Part shown: positions 9,172 to 17,317 of the stretch, in pieces
Position numbering within the stretch: position 1 is the stretch's first letter
Layout of the letters: every line of letters begins with the position of its first letter
Source: Acidimicrobiaceae bacterium
Lineage (GTDB): Bacteria > Actinomycetota > Acidimicrobiia > Acidimicrobiales > RAAP-2
DNA: 64,000 nt
Reading direction: 5' to 3'
NCBI GenBank assembly: GCA_003161575.1
Contig: PMOE01000059.1
Coordinates: forward strand, 35,958 to 99,957
Position numbers and translations under genes: made by a program
Notes under the pieces: model-generated
What the model was told of the DNA's origin: nothing
Seen by the model: only the letters and a program-made list of their open reading frames with translations
Databases searched by the model: none

Positions 9172-9468
9172 ATGTGCACCTACCAAACGACGAGTCTCAC
9201 CGTACGGGGCAGCGGAAAAGGACCCGAAGGATGGTTCGCGCTGTCGGACGCAACCGTCTATTTCGACCATCCGGTACACGCCAGTGCCGAACACACGCTG
9301 AACATCGATCTGCTCAACCCCGGGCGCAGTCCTGGATCGAGGGTCGCCGTCGAACTGGACCCGGCGTCGGCCCGGGCGCTGGCCGAGGCAATCCTTGCGG
9401 CCCTGAAGAGCGCGCCGGCAAATCTTCTTGAGCCATCCAAGGTCGAATCGAATGTGAACCGTCGGTGA
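9172..9468 (+). CDS. Small conserved protein, DUF6295-like
   Basis: A 98-aa soluble protein beginning MCTYQT, with FDHPVHASAEHTLNIDLLNP in the middle and an Ala-rich C-terminal helix (DPASARALAEAILAAL). I recall near-identical small actinobacterial proteins classed as DUF6295, but I could not check this. It lies 26 nt behind the dienelactone hydrolase and ahead of a strand switch, so it is probably the last gene of the MFS-merR-DLH operon. The ATG has a nearby GGAGA. Function unknown; the sequence H-x6-H around HPVHASAEH might bind a metal. Confidence 0.75.
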   Translation: MCTYQTTSLTVRGSGKGPEGWFALSDATVYFDHPVHASAEHTLNIDLLNPGRSPGSRVAVELDPASARALAEAILAALKSAPANLLEPSKVESNVNRR

Positions 9469-9544
9469 CGCCCGGCTGTGCTGTATGTGCCGCATCGACC
9501 CCCCGAGTCGACCATGCGTCAGCGAGCAGAATTAACCCGCCGGT

Positions 9545-9562
9545 GGCGGCGGCGGCGGCGGC
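9545..9562. repeat. (GGC)6 trinucleotide run
   Basis: Six perfect GGC units lie in the 144-nt gap between two convergent genes. No function is assigned; it could contribute to a hairpin in the 3' region. Confidence 0.7.
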
Positions 9563-9612
9563 ATTGCGGCGGAGCTCCGTTGTGGGGTTTTCTGTTCTCG
9601 GGGGAATACCGG

Positions 9613-11121
9613 TCATCCCGCCGAGGCTCTAGCACCCTCGATCTTCACTTCCGTCTCAGCCGGTGCCCCAGGTCGGGGGGCCCGGATGACAACAAGTGAG
9701 ACCACGAAGGCGGCGAGCGCGACACCCGCCCCAACCTCGAAGGCGGTCGTGTAGCCGTGCGTGGTGGCAACGGCGTTTACTGCTCGCGTCAGGTGCCCGT
9801 GTGTCGCAGTGGACAGGCTCTGAGTCGTGCTCTTCGTGGCGTCGATGGCGACGGTTGCAAGCACGGCCAGGCCCAGTGCGCCACCGACCTGCTGGCCGGT
9901 ATTGAGGAGGGCGGACGCGAGACCCGTCTCGTTCGGACGAACACCCGAGACGGCGGTGAGCGTGAGGGGGACAAACGCGAGGCCCATTCCGAGCGAGATG
10001 ATCAACAACGGCCCGATGATGTCCACGTAGCTGCTCGTGACCGTGAGCCGCGACAACAAGGCCAGTCCCACGAAGGCTCCGGCCGGCCCGACGAGGAGCG
10101 GTATCCGGATTCCTATGCGGCCGACGAGCCGCGAGGCGACGCCGGCGGCCACGACGATCCCCGCGGTCATCGGCAGGAATCCCACCCCGGTCTTGATCGC
10201 ACTCCACCCGAGGATGTTCTGCAGAAACTGGGTAAGGAAGAAGAACATCGAGAAGAGCGCCGTGCCGATGCCCAGCATCATGGCGTAGGCGCCCGACCGG
10301 TTCCGATTGGCGAAGATTCTGAGCGGCATGAGCGGAGCGGAACTCCGGGTCTCGATGATCAGGAACGAGACGATGAGCACGACTGCGAGGGAGAGTGGAA
10401 TCACCACAGCAGAGCTTCCCCAACTGTGGGTTGCGGCATTCGACAGTCCGTAGACAAGGGAGAGCATTCCCGCCGTCACGGTGAGCGCGCCGGGCACGTC
10501 CAGATATCCCGAGGTGGTCTGGGACTCATTGAGCGCCCGGGGAGCAAGGAACAACACCACTGCGGCGATCGGTACGTTGACGAAGAAGATCCAGCGCCAC
10601 GACACGAGATCGGTGAGGATGCCGCCGAGGAGTAGCCCGACGGCACCACCACCACCCGACATGGCGGCGTAGACACCCATTGCCCGGTTCCGCTGGGGTC
10701 CCTCGGGGAAGTTCGTAGCAATCAGGGACAGCGCAGTGGGAGCAGCAATAGCGCCACCGACACCTTGGAAAGCGCGAGTGATGATGAGCCAGATGTCGCT
10801 CTGGGCCAGGCCTCCGAGCAGCGAGGCGGTGGCGAAGATGGCAATGCCGATCATGAACATGCGCCGCTTGCCATAGAGGTCGCCGGTGCGGCCGCCGAAG
10901 ACAAGCAACCCGCCGAAGGTCAACGAGTAGGCCGTGATGAGCCACTCGAGGTTGGCGGTCGAGAAGTGCAGGCTCGTGTGAATCGTCGGAAGGGCGACGT
11001 TGACGATGGTGGCGTCGAGCACGATCATCAACTGTGCGGCCGATATCACCGCCAGGGCCAGACCCAGATGTTTTCCTTCAGTGTTACTGCTGGCGAGTTC
11101 AGGGTCCTTGGTGGTCGACAT
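9613..11121 (-). CDS. MFS multidrug exporter, DHA2 (EmrB/QacA) type
   Basis: A 502-aa exporter with 14 predicted helices. The first carries LDATIVNVALPTI (motif D1) and the loop after helix 2 is GRTGDLYGKRR (motif A); RAFQGVGGAIAAPTALSLI is the motif B/C region. It is the second gene of a tetR-MFS operon, 13 nt behind tetR, so it is probably derepressed when the regulator binds its ligand. It is distinct from the first MFS gene in the block (613 aa, different regulator), so the block carries two independently regulated pumps. Confidence 0.92.
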   Translation of the reverse strand: MSTTKDPELASSNTEGKHLGLALAVISAAQLMIVLDATIVNVALPTIHTSLHFSTANLEWLITAYSLTFGGLLVFGGRTGDLYGKRRMFMIGIAIFATASLLGGLAQSDIWLIITRAFQGVGGAIAAPTALSLIATNFPEGPQRNRAMGVYAAMSGGGGAVGLLLGGILTDLVSWRWIFFVNVPIAAVVLFLAPRALNESQTTSGYLDVPGALTVTAGMLSLVYGLSNAATHSWGSSAVVIPLSLAVVLIVSFLIIETRSSAPLMPLRIFANRNRSGAYAMMLGIGTALFSMFFFLTQFLQNILGWSAIKTGVGFLPMTAGIVVAAGVASRLVGRIGIRIPLLVGPAGAFVGLALLSRLTVTSSYVDIIGPLLIISLGMGLAFVPLTLTAVSGVRPNETGLASALLNTGQQVGGALGLAVLATVAIDATKSTTQSLSTATHGHLTRAVNAVATTHGYTTAFEVGAGVALAAFVVSLVVIRAPRPGAPAETEVKIEGARASAG

Positions 11122-11134
11122 GAGATTCGGTGCC

Positions 11135-11782
11135 TCAGCGAGAGTTGGAGGTGTGAGTAGGCGTGCCGGCCGGAGCGGTGGCGAGGGGAAAGATGACGTC
11201 GTTCATTACCTGCTCGGCGAAATGTTCGTCAGGGATCTCACCGAAGATCAACAGGTGATGAACCACCAGAGCAGGGAACAGCGAGACCAGGAGGTCGAGA
11301 TTACGATCCGATGACACCTCGCCACGGGTGACGGCCCGCTCGAACACCTGCTTGATTTCTGCCATGTGCGGATCGATGAGGCGCTCACGAAAGACCTGGC
11401 GAAGCTCGGCGTCGCGGGCCAGCGCCGTGATGAGGCCGGTCATCACCTGGGCGTCGAACTGTTTGTCGGTGCCGGTGGAGCTCTGGGCGACCGCCTCGAG
11501 ATCCCCTCGCAGCGATCCGGTGTCGGGGACTTCCGCAGATCCCTTCCGACAATTCAAGGCGTCGACGATCAGCTCGGCTTTACCGGACCACCGACGGTAG
11601 ATCGTCGTCTTTCCCGCGTGGGCACGAGCCGCCACTGCATCAATGGTGAGGCGGTCGTATCCGATCTCGGCCAAGAGCTCCAGCGCCGCCTCTCGCAGGG
11701 CGACGTCACGGGACGCATCTCGGGTACGCCCACCGTGATGTTCAGGCTCTTCGACCTTGTCCGTAGCCGTTGCCGAATTCAT
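11135..11782 (-). CDS. TetR-family transcriptional repressor
   Basis: A 215-aa regulator. The N-terminal helix-turn-helix spans ALELLAEIGYDRLTIDAVAARAHAGKTTIYRRW (about 33-66) and the rest is an all-helical ligand/dimerisation domain. A strong AAGGAG precedes the start. A perfect 17-bp operator lies about 32 nt upstream of the start codon, so autorepression together with the downstream exporter is expected. Confidence 0.92.
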   Translation of the reverse strand: MNSATATDKVEEPEHHGGRTRDASRDVALREAALELLAEIGYDRLTIDAVAARAHAGKTTIYRRWSGKAELIVDALNCRKGSAEVPDTGSLRGDLEAVAQSSTGTDKQFDAQVMTGLITALARDAELRQVFRERLIDPHMAEIKQVFERAVTRGEVSSDRNLDLLVSLFPALVVHHLLIFGEIPDEHFAEQVMNDVIFPLATAPAGTPTHTSNSR

Positions 11783-11813
11783 GGCTCCTTCTTGCCGCTA
11801 CTCAGAGTAACAA

Positions 11814-11830
11814 TACGATACGGTATCGTA
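11814..11830. promoter_or_regulatory. Operator for the TetR-family repressor
   Basis: TACGATAC-G-GTATCGTA is a perfect palindrome with 8-bp arms and one central base. It lies immediately upstream of tetR in AT-richer DNA containing -10-like hexamers (TATTGT, TATCGT on the minus strand). TetR-type operators commonly have this size and symmetry. No gene lies on the other side within 200 nt, so it controls only the tetR-MFS operon. Confidence 0.8.
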
Positions 11831-12050
11831 CACTAGCCTGGCCACCGGCATTGACCGTTCGTGCTGGGCGGCGGGAGAGCTCGGTCGGGCTGCGAGGCTC
11901 CCTTTGCGAGCCGGGATCACGGACCCTCACTCGCTCACCCGACGACCGGTGGACCCTCAGCGGCGTCCCGGATGTCGGCTCCGTCGGTGGTCTGGTCCTG
12001 CGGGCTCGGGCCAGTCTCACCGCCGGCCCGGTCGTCGGCACACCGCACCC

Positions 12051-12488
12051 CTACTCGACGTGATCGCTGACCAGAGTCCCGGCGGTCTCATCAAGATCGA
12101 GGCCGGCGCTCACCAGGGCCAGCTCGAGTCGTCGCCGCTCTTCGATGGGCTGGGCGAAGCGAGCGACGTCGGCGTCGATCCCCATGCGGGCGCAGAGTCG
12201 CAGAAGTGCGAGGTCGTACTGAAGGTGCAGGGCCATCTCGTTGGCCCCGGGAGTTCGGTCCCGCGCGGTACCGAGACGAGCGAGCCGGGCCCGGCGGGCG
12301 CGCAGCCGGGCCAGCAATTCTGCCCATTGAAGACGGCCCTCAGTGGGGTCCTCCCAGATCTCTTGGACCGAAAGGGTCAGGAGCTCGCCGTAGGCGGGCA
12401 GGTCGTCCGTTGTCGGCACCACTGTCGGGCCGAAGCCCATCGTCGGGCGCGGTGACGAGGGGGGCGCGTTGCTGGCTTCGATATTCAC
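12051..12488 (-). CDS. Uncharacterised 145-aa protein, coupled to leader ORF
   Basis: I do not recognise this protein with confidence. Its first 30 residues are Pro/Ser-rich; the rest is predicted helical, with an Arg-rich heptad-like stretch (LLARLRARRARLARLG) and a C-terminal part QYDLALLRLCARMGIDADV that resembles small actinobacterial proteins of unknown role. The GTG start overlaps the stop of a 32-codon ORF (GTGA), with AAGGAG 10 nt upstream, so coupling is likely. A longer open frame to 12884 exists but has low protein character. No membrane segment or signal peptide. Confidence 0.6.
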   Translation of the reverse strand: MNIEASNAPPSSPRPTMGFGPTVVPTTDDLPAYGELLTLSVQEIWEDPTEGRLQWAELLARLRARRARLARLGTARDRTPGANEMALHLQYDLALLRLCARMGIDADVARFAQPIEERRRLELALVSAGLDLDETAGTLVSDHVE

Positions 12489-12583
12489 CCGAGGACCACT
12501 CCTTCGATCAGGCAGCCGGTGGCCACGGTGCCTGCCCACCCCAGGGGCGCCGGGGAACTCGGCCGCGTCGTCGCCTTCGTCAT
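12485..12583 (-). CDS. 32-aa leader or small peptide
   Basis: This small ORF has an excellent ribosome binding site (AGAGGAAG, 12587-12594, 3 nt before ATG). It encodes MTKATTRPSSPAPLGWAGTV followed by ATGCLIEGVVLG. Its stop codon overlaps the GTG start of the 145-aa gene. The polar N-terminus and hydrophobic C-terminal third fit a regulatory leader peptide, a tiny membrane-associated protein or, less likely, a precursor peptide. No modification enzyme is nearby. The coupling arrangement is seen directly; that it is translated is inference. Confidence 0.5.
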   Translation of the reverse strand: MTKATTRPSSPAPLGWAGTVATGCLIEGVVLG

Positions 12584-12924
12584 GAACTTCCTCTCGTCTC
12601 GCCACGGGACCGGGACCCGCACCACGATGCCATTTCCGGATGCCGAATTCGGTGATCCCCGCCCAGGGGGGCCGTGCGCCACGGTTCCAGGCCGGGTGCA
12701 CCCGGGTACGCCCGCCAGGTGGGCCGCACCGTTGCGGGCCAGCCCACTCTGGAGCCATCACCCGCCCAATGAACCGGGAGGCGGCCGTCGGCCGGCGCGG
12801 CGAATCGAGCGGGCCATTCGGGAGAACCGCTGGTGCTATCCGCCCGAGGAGATGGGCGTGGGCCCCGGGGCGGCTCGCGGCCACAGGCGAGCAACGAAGT
12901 CACCAACGGCACCCCGGCCTCGGT
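12584..12924. other. Intergenic region downstream of argS
   Basis: Apart from the ribosome binding site of the leader ORF at 12587-12594, I see nothing specific here. It probably contains the argS terminator and the promoter for the leader/145-aa gene pair. No tRNA fragment matching the 3' end of tRNA-Arg was found here by eye. Confidence 0.5.
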
Positions 12925-14646
12925 TCACATCCGCTCGGGGGCACCGATGCCGAGCAATCCGAGGCCCACGGCCAGGACCCGGGCGCTTAGGTCCGAGAGC
13001 ACCAGGCGGGAACGCCGGGTCTCGTCATCGGGGGCCCGCAACACCGGACAGTTCTCGTAGAACGAGGTGAAGACCGACGCCAGATCGAAGAGGTACGCGG
13101 AGAGCTTCGAGGGGCTCGTTGCCTGCAGGCTCGCCGCAACCGCCTCGCCGAACCCGAGGAGCTGGAGCACCAGCGACCGCTCGTCGGGATCGACCAGCGT
13201 CACCGGCACGGCCGGGTCCGGAGCGGTCACGTTGCCCCGCCGGAAGATGGAACGGATGCGGGCGTGGGCGTATTGGAGGTACGGACCCGTGTTGCCCTCG
13301 AAGGCCAGCATCCGGTCCCAGTCGAAGACGTAGTCACGGTGGCGCTCGGTGGACAGATCGGCGTACTTGACCGCCCCGATGCCGAGAGTCCGGGCCGCCG
13401 CTGCCCGGTCGACCGCTTGCATGTCCGACTCGCGTTCTGCCATGGCGGTAGCGGCCCGCTCGACCGCTTCGTCGAGCAGGGCGTCGAGCTTGACCGACTC
13501 GCCCGAACGGCTCTTGAACATCTTGTTGTCCGGGCCGAGCACGCTGCCGAAGGCCACGTGCACCGCGTCGACACCTTCGGGCAGCCAGCCGGCCATGTGG
13601 GCCACGGCGAAGACCATCTGTAGGTGCTGGGACTGGGGCGAACCGACCACGTAGAGGATCCGGGAGGCCCCCAGCCGCTCGACCCGGTCACGGACTGCGG
13701 CCAGGTCGGTCGCCGCGTAGCCGTACCCCTCGTCGGATTTCTGGACGATGAGCGGAAGTGGTTCGCCGTTGCGGTTCTCAAAGCCCGGCGGGAAGACGCA
13801 TTGGGCTCCGTCGCTCTCCTCCAACAACCCCGTTCCCCGGAGGTCCTCGACCACACCGGCGAGCATTGGGTTATAGAAGCTCTCACCGACAATGTCGTCG
13901 TCGGTGAGGAGCACACCGAGCTTCTCGTACACCGCGTCGTAGTGACGCACGCTCTCGGCCACCAGGATCCGCCATAACGCCAGCGTCTCCTCATCACCGG
14001 ATTGCAGGAGAACGACCCGCCGGCGGCTGCGCTCGCGGAAGGTCTGATCGGTGTCGAAGGATTCGCGGGCTTGGCGATAGAAGGCATCGAGGTCGCCGAC
14101 CGACAGTTCCTCGACGGCCCCTTCGCCCAGGTCGATCAGGTGCTCGATGAGCATGCCGAAGGGCGTCCCCCAGTCGCCGACGTGATTCTCTCTGATGACC
14201 TGATGCCCGACGAAGTCGAGTATCCGGCAGATCGAGTCGCCGATCACCGTCGAGCGCAGGTGGCCGACATGCATCTCCTTTGCCACGTTGGGCCCCGAGT
14301 AGTCGACCACCACCCGTTGGGGCTCGACGGCCTGCTCGACCCCCAGCCGGCCGTCGACCGCCATCGCCGAGAGTTGGCTGGCCAGGAACGGGGCCGACAA
14401 GGTCAGGTTGATGAACCCCGGACCGCTGACTTCCACCAGGTCGCACAGGTCGGCGACGTCGACTTGGGCCACGACGGCCTCGGCTACCTCCCTCGGGGAG
14501 CGGCCCAGTCGCTTGGCCAGGGCCAGCGCGCCGTTGGCCTGAAAGTCCGCCCGGTCCGACGCCCGCAGCACCGGGTCCGCTCCCGGCTCGAGGCGGTCAA
14601 ATCCCACCTGGAGGCGTTCGGCGAGGACGCTTTTCGGGTCGGGCAT
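12925..14646 (-). CDS. argS: Arginyl-tRNA synthetase
   Basis: Class I aminoacyl-tRNA synthetase charging tRNA-Arg. The protein is 573 aa. It shows the ArgS N-terminal additional domain, the HIGH motif as HVGHLRST (126-129) within SGPNVAKEMHVGHLRS, and the KMSK-equivalent FKSRSGES without the canonical lysine, which is normal for many ArgS. The C-terminal DALR anticodon-binding domain ends with LLGIGAPERM. I chose ATG 14646; the open frame runs 54 codons further upstream without ArgS character. In many actinobacteria argS lies directly upstream of lysA; here the accessory block separates them. Confidence 0.96.
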   Translation of the reverse strand: MPDPKSVLAERLQVGFDRLEPGADPVLRASDRADFQANGALALAKRLGRSPREVAEAVVAQVDVADLCDLVEVSGPGFINLTLSAPFLASQLSAMAVDGRLGVEQAVEPQRVVVDYSGPNVAKEMHVGHLRSTVIGDSICRILDFVGHQVIRENHVGDWGTPFGMLIEHLIDLGEGAVEELSVGDLDAFYRQARESFDTDQTFRERSRRRVVLLQSGDEETLALWRILVAESVRHYDAVYEKLGVLLTDDDIVGESFYNPMLAGVVEDLRGTGLLEESDGAQCVFPPGFENRNGEPLPLIVQKSDEGYGYAATDLAAVRDRVERLGASRILYVVGSPQSQHLQMVFAVAHMAGWLPEGVDAVHVAFGSVLGPDNKMFKSRSGESVKLDALLDEAVERAATAMAERESDMQAVDRAAAARTLGIGAVKYADLSTERHRDYVFDWDRMLAFEGNTGPYLQYAHARIRSIFRRGNVTAPDPAVPVTLVDPDERSLVLQLLGFGEAVAASLQATSPSKLSAYLFDLASVFTSFYENCPVLRAPDDETRRSRLVLSDLSARVLAVGLGLLGIGAPERM

Positions 14647-14836
14647 CCCCCATTCTCGCGCTGGGTTCGGGGTGGAACCGAAAATCCGGGACGCCTCACC
14701 TCCGCCGGCCACCCACATGGGGCCGCGCCAAGGACGCGCCGGCGATCGGAGAAGGCCTGGTCGGCCACGCCCACCTCTTGGAGCACTCGGGCCGCGCAAA
14801 GACGGCACGGACTGTCCGGGCGGGCGCCGCAGAGGT

Positions 14837-15823
14837 TCAGCGGAGGTCGCGCTCGTCTCTCCGCGGAGGAAGCCCCAACGCCCTGGCCAGGGCGGCCCAG
14901 CGCAGTCTCCACGCCTCGCGGGCCACGACCGAATCGGGGGCGATCAGATCGAATCCGTGGAAGGCGCCCGGATACACGTGGAGTTCTGTCGAGACACCGG
15001 CGGTGAGGAGGTTCTGGGCGTAATTGATGGACTCGTCACGAAACGTCTCTACCTCACCCACGTCAACCCAAGCGGGGGGCAGCCCCGCCAGGTCGGTGGC
15101 CCGGGCCGGAGCGGCGTACGCTGAGACGTCCTCGGTGCCAACTCGCGTGCCGAGCAACGAAGTCCACCCGAACCGGTTGTCGTTGCGGTCCCAGACGACC
15201 GATCCCTCGTATGCGGTCGACGAATTGGTGATCGCTCGATCATCGAGCATCGGCTCGAGGAGGAGCTGGAATCTCAGTGGTGGGCCGCCACGATCCCTCG
15301 CCAGCAGTGCCGTTCCGGCCGCCAGACCACCTCCGGCGCTCACGCCGCCTACTGCGATGCGTTGGGGATCAAGTCCGTAGTCGGCGGCATTGGCCGCTGT
15401 CCACACCAACCCCGCGTAACAGTCCTCCACCGGGGCTGGATCGGGGTGCTCGGGGGCGAGGCGATAGTCGACCGAGACGGCCGCCAGCCCCATCTGTTCC
15501 ACCGCACCCACAAGTAGGGCGTCATCCATATCGAACGAACCCATGACCATCCCGCCCCCGTGCATCCAGTACAAGACGGGAGCTGAGGCCGACATCGCCC
15601 CTGGCCGGTAGACGCGCAACACAACGTCGGGATCACCCGCAGGACCCGGAACCCGGATGTCTTCGACCAGTACCGAAGCGGGACGACGAGATGGTACGGA
15701 GTCGAGCATCGTACGCACCGTGTCGCGCATCTGTTGCAGACCACCGGCAGTGAAGTCGAGTGCCACGCCCGCGAACGCTTCGAGCACCGGTTGCAGTTCA
15801 GGATCGATGTTGGCGGTCGACAT
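14837..15823 (-). CDS. Alpha/beta hydrolase, hormone-sensitive-lipase family
   Basis: A 328-aa serine esterase/lipase. The oxyanion motif HGGGMVMG, the nucleophile elbow GVSAGGG, the late aspartate segment DVGEVETF and the catalytic histidine in GAFHGFD are in the order expected of bacterial HSL-type esterases. No signal peptide, so cytoplasmic. ATG 15823 gives the normal family length; the upstream extension is translated noise. It is a single gene between a repeat fragment and argS. Substrate unknown, probably short- to medium-chain esters. Confidence 0.92.
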   Translation of the reverse strand: MSTANIDPELQPVLEAFAGVALDFTAGGLQQMRDTVRTMLDSVPSRRPASVLVEDIRVPGPAGDPDVVLRVYRPGAMSASAPVLYWMHGGGMVMGSFDMDDALLVGAVEQMGLAAVSVDYRLAPEHPDPAPVEDCYAGLVWTAANAADYGLDPQRIAVGGVSAGGGLAAGTALLARDRGGPPLRFQLLLEPMLDDRAITNSSTAYEGSVVWDRNDNRFGWTSLLGTRVGTEDVSAYAAPARATDLAGLPPAWVDVGEVETFRDESINYAQNLLTAGVSTELHVYPGAFHGFDLIAPDSVVAREAWRLRWAALARALGLPPRRDERDLR

Positions 15824-16188
15824 CACGCAACGGGCCCGAGGATCTGCAGTGGAAGCACCGGCAAGTGTGACATCGCCGATGACGGCCCGGCAACTGCGAG
15901 CCCGCCCCAGAATGCACTGCGATGTGGTTGCAGGCGGGCAAATCCGACCCGAGATGGTGGTCGGTGATCCCGACGGCACGACGGTGCATTCCCGAAGCTC
16001 GAGGCGTTGGCGAACCCGTAGACGTTCCCGTCGGACCCGACGAACCAGTACCCGTCGTCGTTCGCCGTCTGGGTGCTCCCGGTGATGGTGTGCAGGTGGA
16101 TGCCGATGGCGGGCGATGGCATCTCGAAGGATGCGTCGCCGACGGCAACGACACCACCGTCGCGTGGCCGCGAAGCGGCCCTCGTGCG
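15824..16188. other. Gene-free stretch with a repeat-protein fragment
   Basis: The only recognisable content is the single propeller-repeat fragment at 15985-16070. The rest is presumably the promoter region of the esterase gene and the 3' end region of the hypothetical gene on its other side. Confidence 0.6.
15985..16070 (-). pseudogene. Fragment of a GYW-type propeller repeat protein
   Basis: One minus-strand frame encodes NDDGYWFVGSDGNVYGFANA followed by SSFGNA. This is a single unit of the same repeat found six to seven times in the CHAP protein at 17678-19090 ([18 protein letters not shown]). The frame loses all similarity on both sides and there is no full-length gene, signal peptide or effector domain. 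It looks like a remnant of a deleted or recombined paralogue. Similarity over about 28 residues is clear by eye; its history is inferred. Confidence 0.6.
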
Positions 16189-17292
16189 TCAGGCCCCCGG
16201 GGCGCCCATCACGCCGTCTGTCAGGCCGTAGTGGCCGAAGGGCCCGAAGAACCCCTGCTCGAGCAGACCGAAGCCGACAGTTTCGCCGTAGGTGAACCGG
16301 GCCAGGTGGTCGATGATCCCGTACTGGCCAATCCCTTTGACCTCATCCACCGAGAGCACCCGTCCCTGGGTCACCGTCTCGGGACCGTGGTACATGCCGT
16401 GGCGCCAGTCGGCGTCGATGCCGTAGCCGGTACCGACGGAGATGAAGTTGGGCAGTAGTGACGTGCACTCGATCTCGATACCTGAGTTCGGGAACTTCAG
16501 CAGCGAGCGGGTGATGACCCGGGTTCCCGGTGCGATGGTGTGCTCGTGTTCGGACGGACCGAGTTCGTCGACCGGCCGGTCCGGGTCCGACCAGACCCGC
16601 TCGGCCTGAACCAGGGGACGGCTGCCGTCGTCCCTTTCGTGGCAGATGTAAAAGATGGCGTGGTCGTCGAACTGCATCGGGTAGTAGTTCCACATACCGG
16701 CGAGCACCAGCTCGCCCTGGCGAATGCCGTCGGATTCAGGCTCGCCCACCGGGCGCACTCCCCAGCTGCGGTCACGGTTCCCCGAGCACGTCGCCGGATC
16801 GATGGTGATCTCGTCCCCACCCACCACGAGGGTCCCCGACCATCGGCCGGTCTGGGCCAGGCGCTGGGTGTCGAAGACGACCTTGCCCTTGCTCCGGATG
16901 AACTGGCGGGGCTCGGCCACCGCCGGTATGTGTCCTTCCCAGGTGATGTCCATGGCGACGGAGTGCTCGGTCGGCTCAACGACGAAGCGGAGCCGCCGGA
17001 GCGGCTCAATGACCTCGACCCGCAGCGGTCCGACCGACGTGTCGGCCCGGTCGACCAGTGGTCCGGACGAACGCACGATGTGCTGCTCGCCCCCCTTGCG
17101 CACGTCGACGAAGGCGTCGACCACCCCGAGGTTCGGGTACTGGCCGAAGCCGAAGATGGCGAACCAGTCAGCCGAGCGCGGGTACATGTTGAAGTAGTAA
17201 CGGTCGTAGAAGTTACGGTCGCTGGTGGCGGGATGCCGGATGAACTCCGGCGCCTGGTGGACGGGAAAGTCGTCCCACGACGACAGGGCCAT
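16189..17292 (-). CDS. Conserved hypothetical protein (DUF7064/7065- or CrtC-like)
   Basis: A 367-aa soluble protein starting MALSSWDDFPVHQAPEF with GGAG before the start. Striking conserved-looking features are RNFYDRYYFN, SADWFAIFGFGQYPNLGV, GNRDRSWGVRPVG and GYGIDADWRHGMYHG. The beta-rich composition and the DRSWGVR signature recall lipocalin-like proteins related to hydroxyneurosporene synthase/AttH, often annotated with DUF7064/DUF7065 in actinobacteria. This is recollection, not a search result. It follows the FmdB-like zinc-ribbon gene by 25 nt, so they probably form an operon. Catalytic role unknown; possible lipid or terpenoid ligand. Confidence 0.75.
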   Translation of the reverse strand: MALSSWDDFPVHQAPEFIRHPATSDRNFYDRYYFNMYPRSADWFAIFGFGQYPNLGVVDAFVDVRKGGEQHIVRSSGPLVDRADTSVGPLRVEVIEPLRRLRFVVEPTEHSVAMDITWEGHIPAVAEPRQFIRSKGKVVFDTQRLAQTGRWSGTLVVGGDEITIDPATCSGNRDRSWGVRPVGEPESDGIRQGELVLAGMWNYYPMQFDDHAIFYICHERDDGSRPLVQAERVWSDPDRPVDELGPSEHEHTIAPGTRVITRSLLKFPNSGIEIECTSLLPNFISVGTGYGIDADWRHGMYHGPETVTQGRVLSVDEVKGIGQYGIIDHLARFTYGETVGFGLLEQGFFGPFGHYGLTDGVMGAPGA

Positions 17293-17317
17293 TACGTCTC
17301 CTCTTGGTCGCGATCGA

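Noticed and set aside
9545-9562. (GGC)6 run as part of a gene
   Set aside because: No gene-like frame covers it; the gap is a simple convergent intergenic region.
12489-12884. N-terminal extension of the 145-aa protein to 277 aa
   Set aside because: The extra 132 codons are Arg/Gly/Pro-rich noise, and a good ribosome site with coupled GTG marks the shorter start.
11831-12924. A duplicated tRNA-Arg 3' end as the far border of the accessory block
   Set aside because: I looked for the T-arm and acceptor sequence in this stretch and did not find a convincing copy; a computed search would be needed to exclude a short one.
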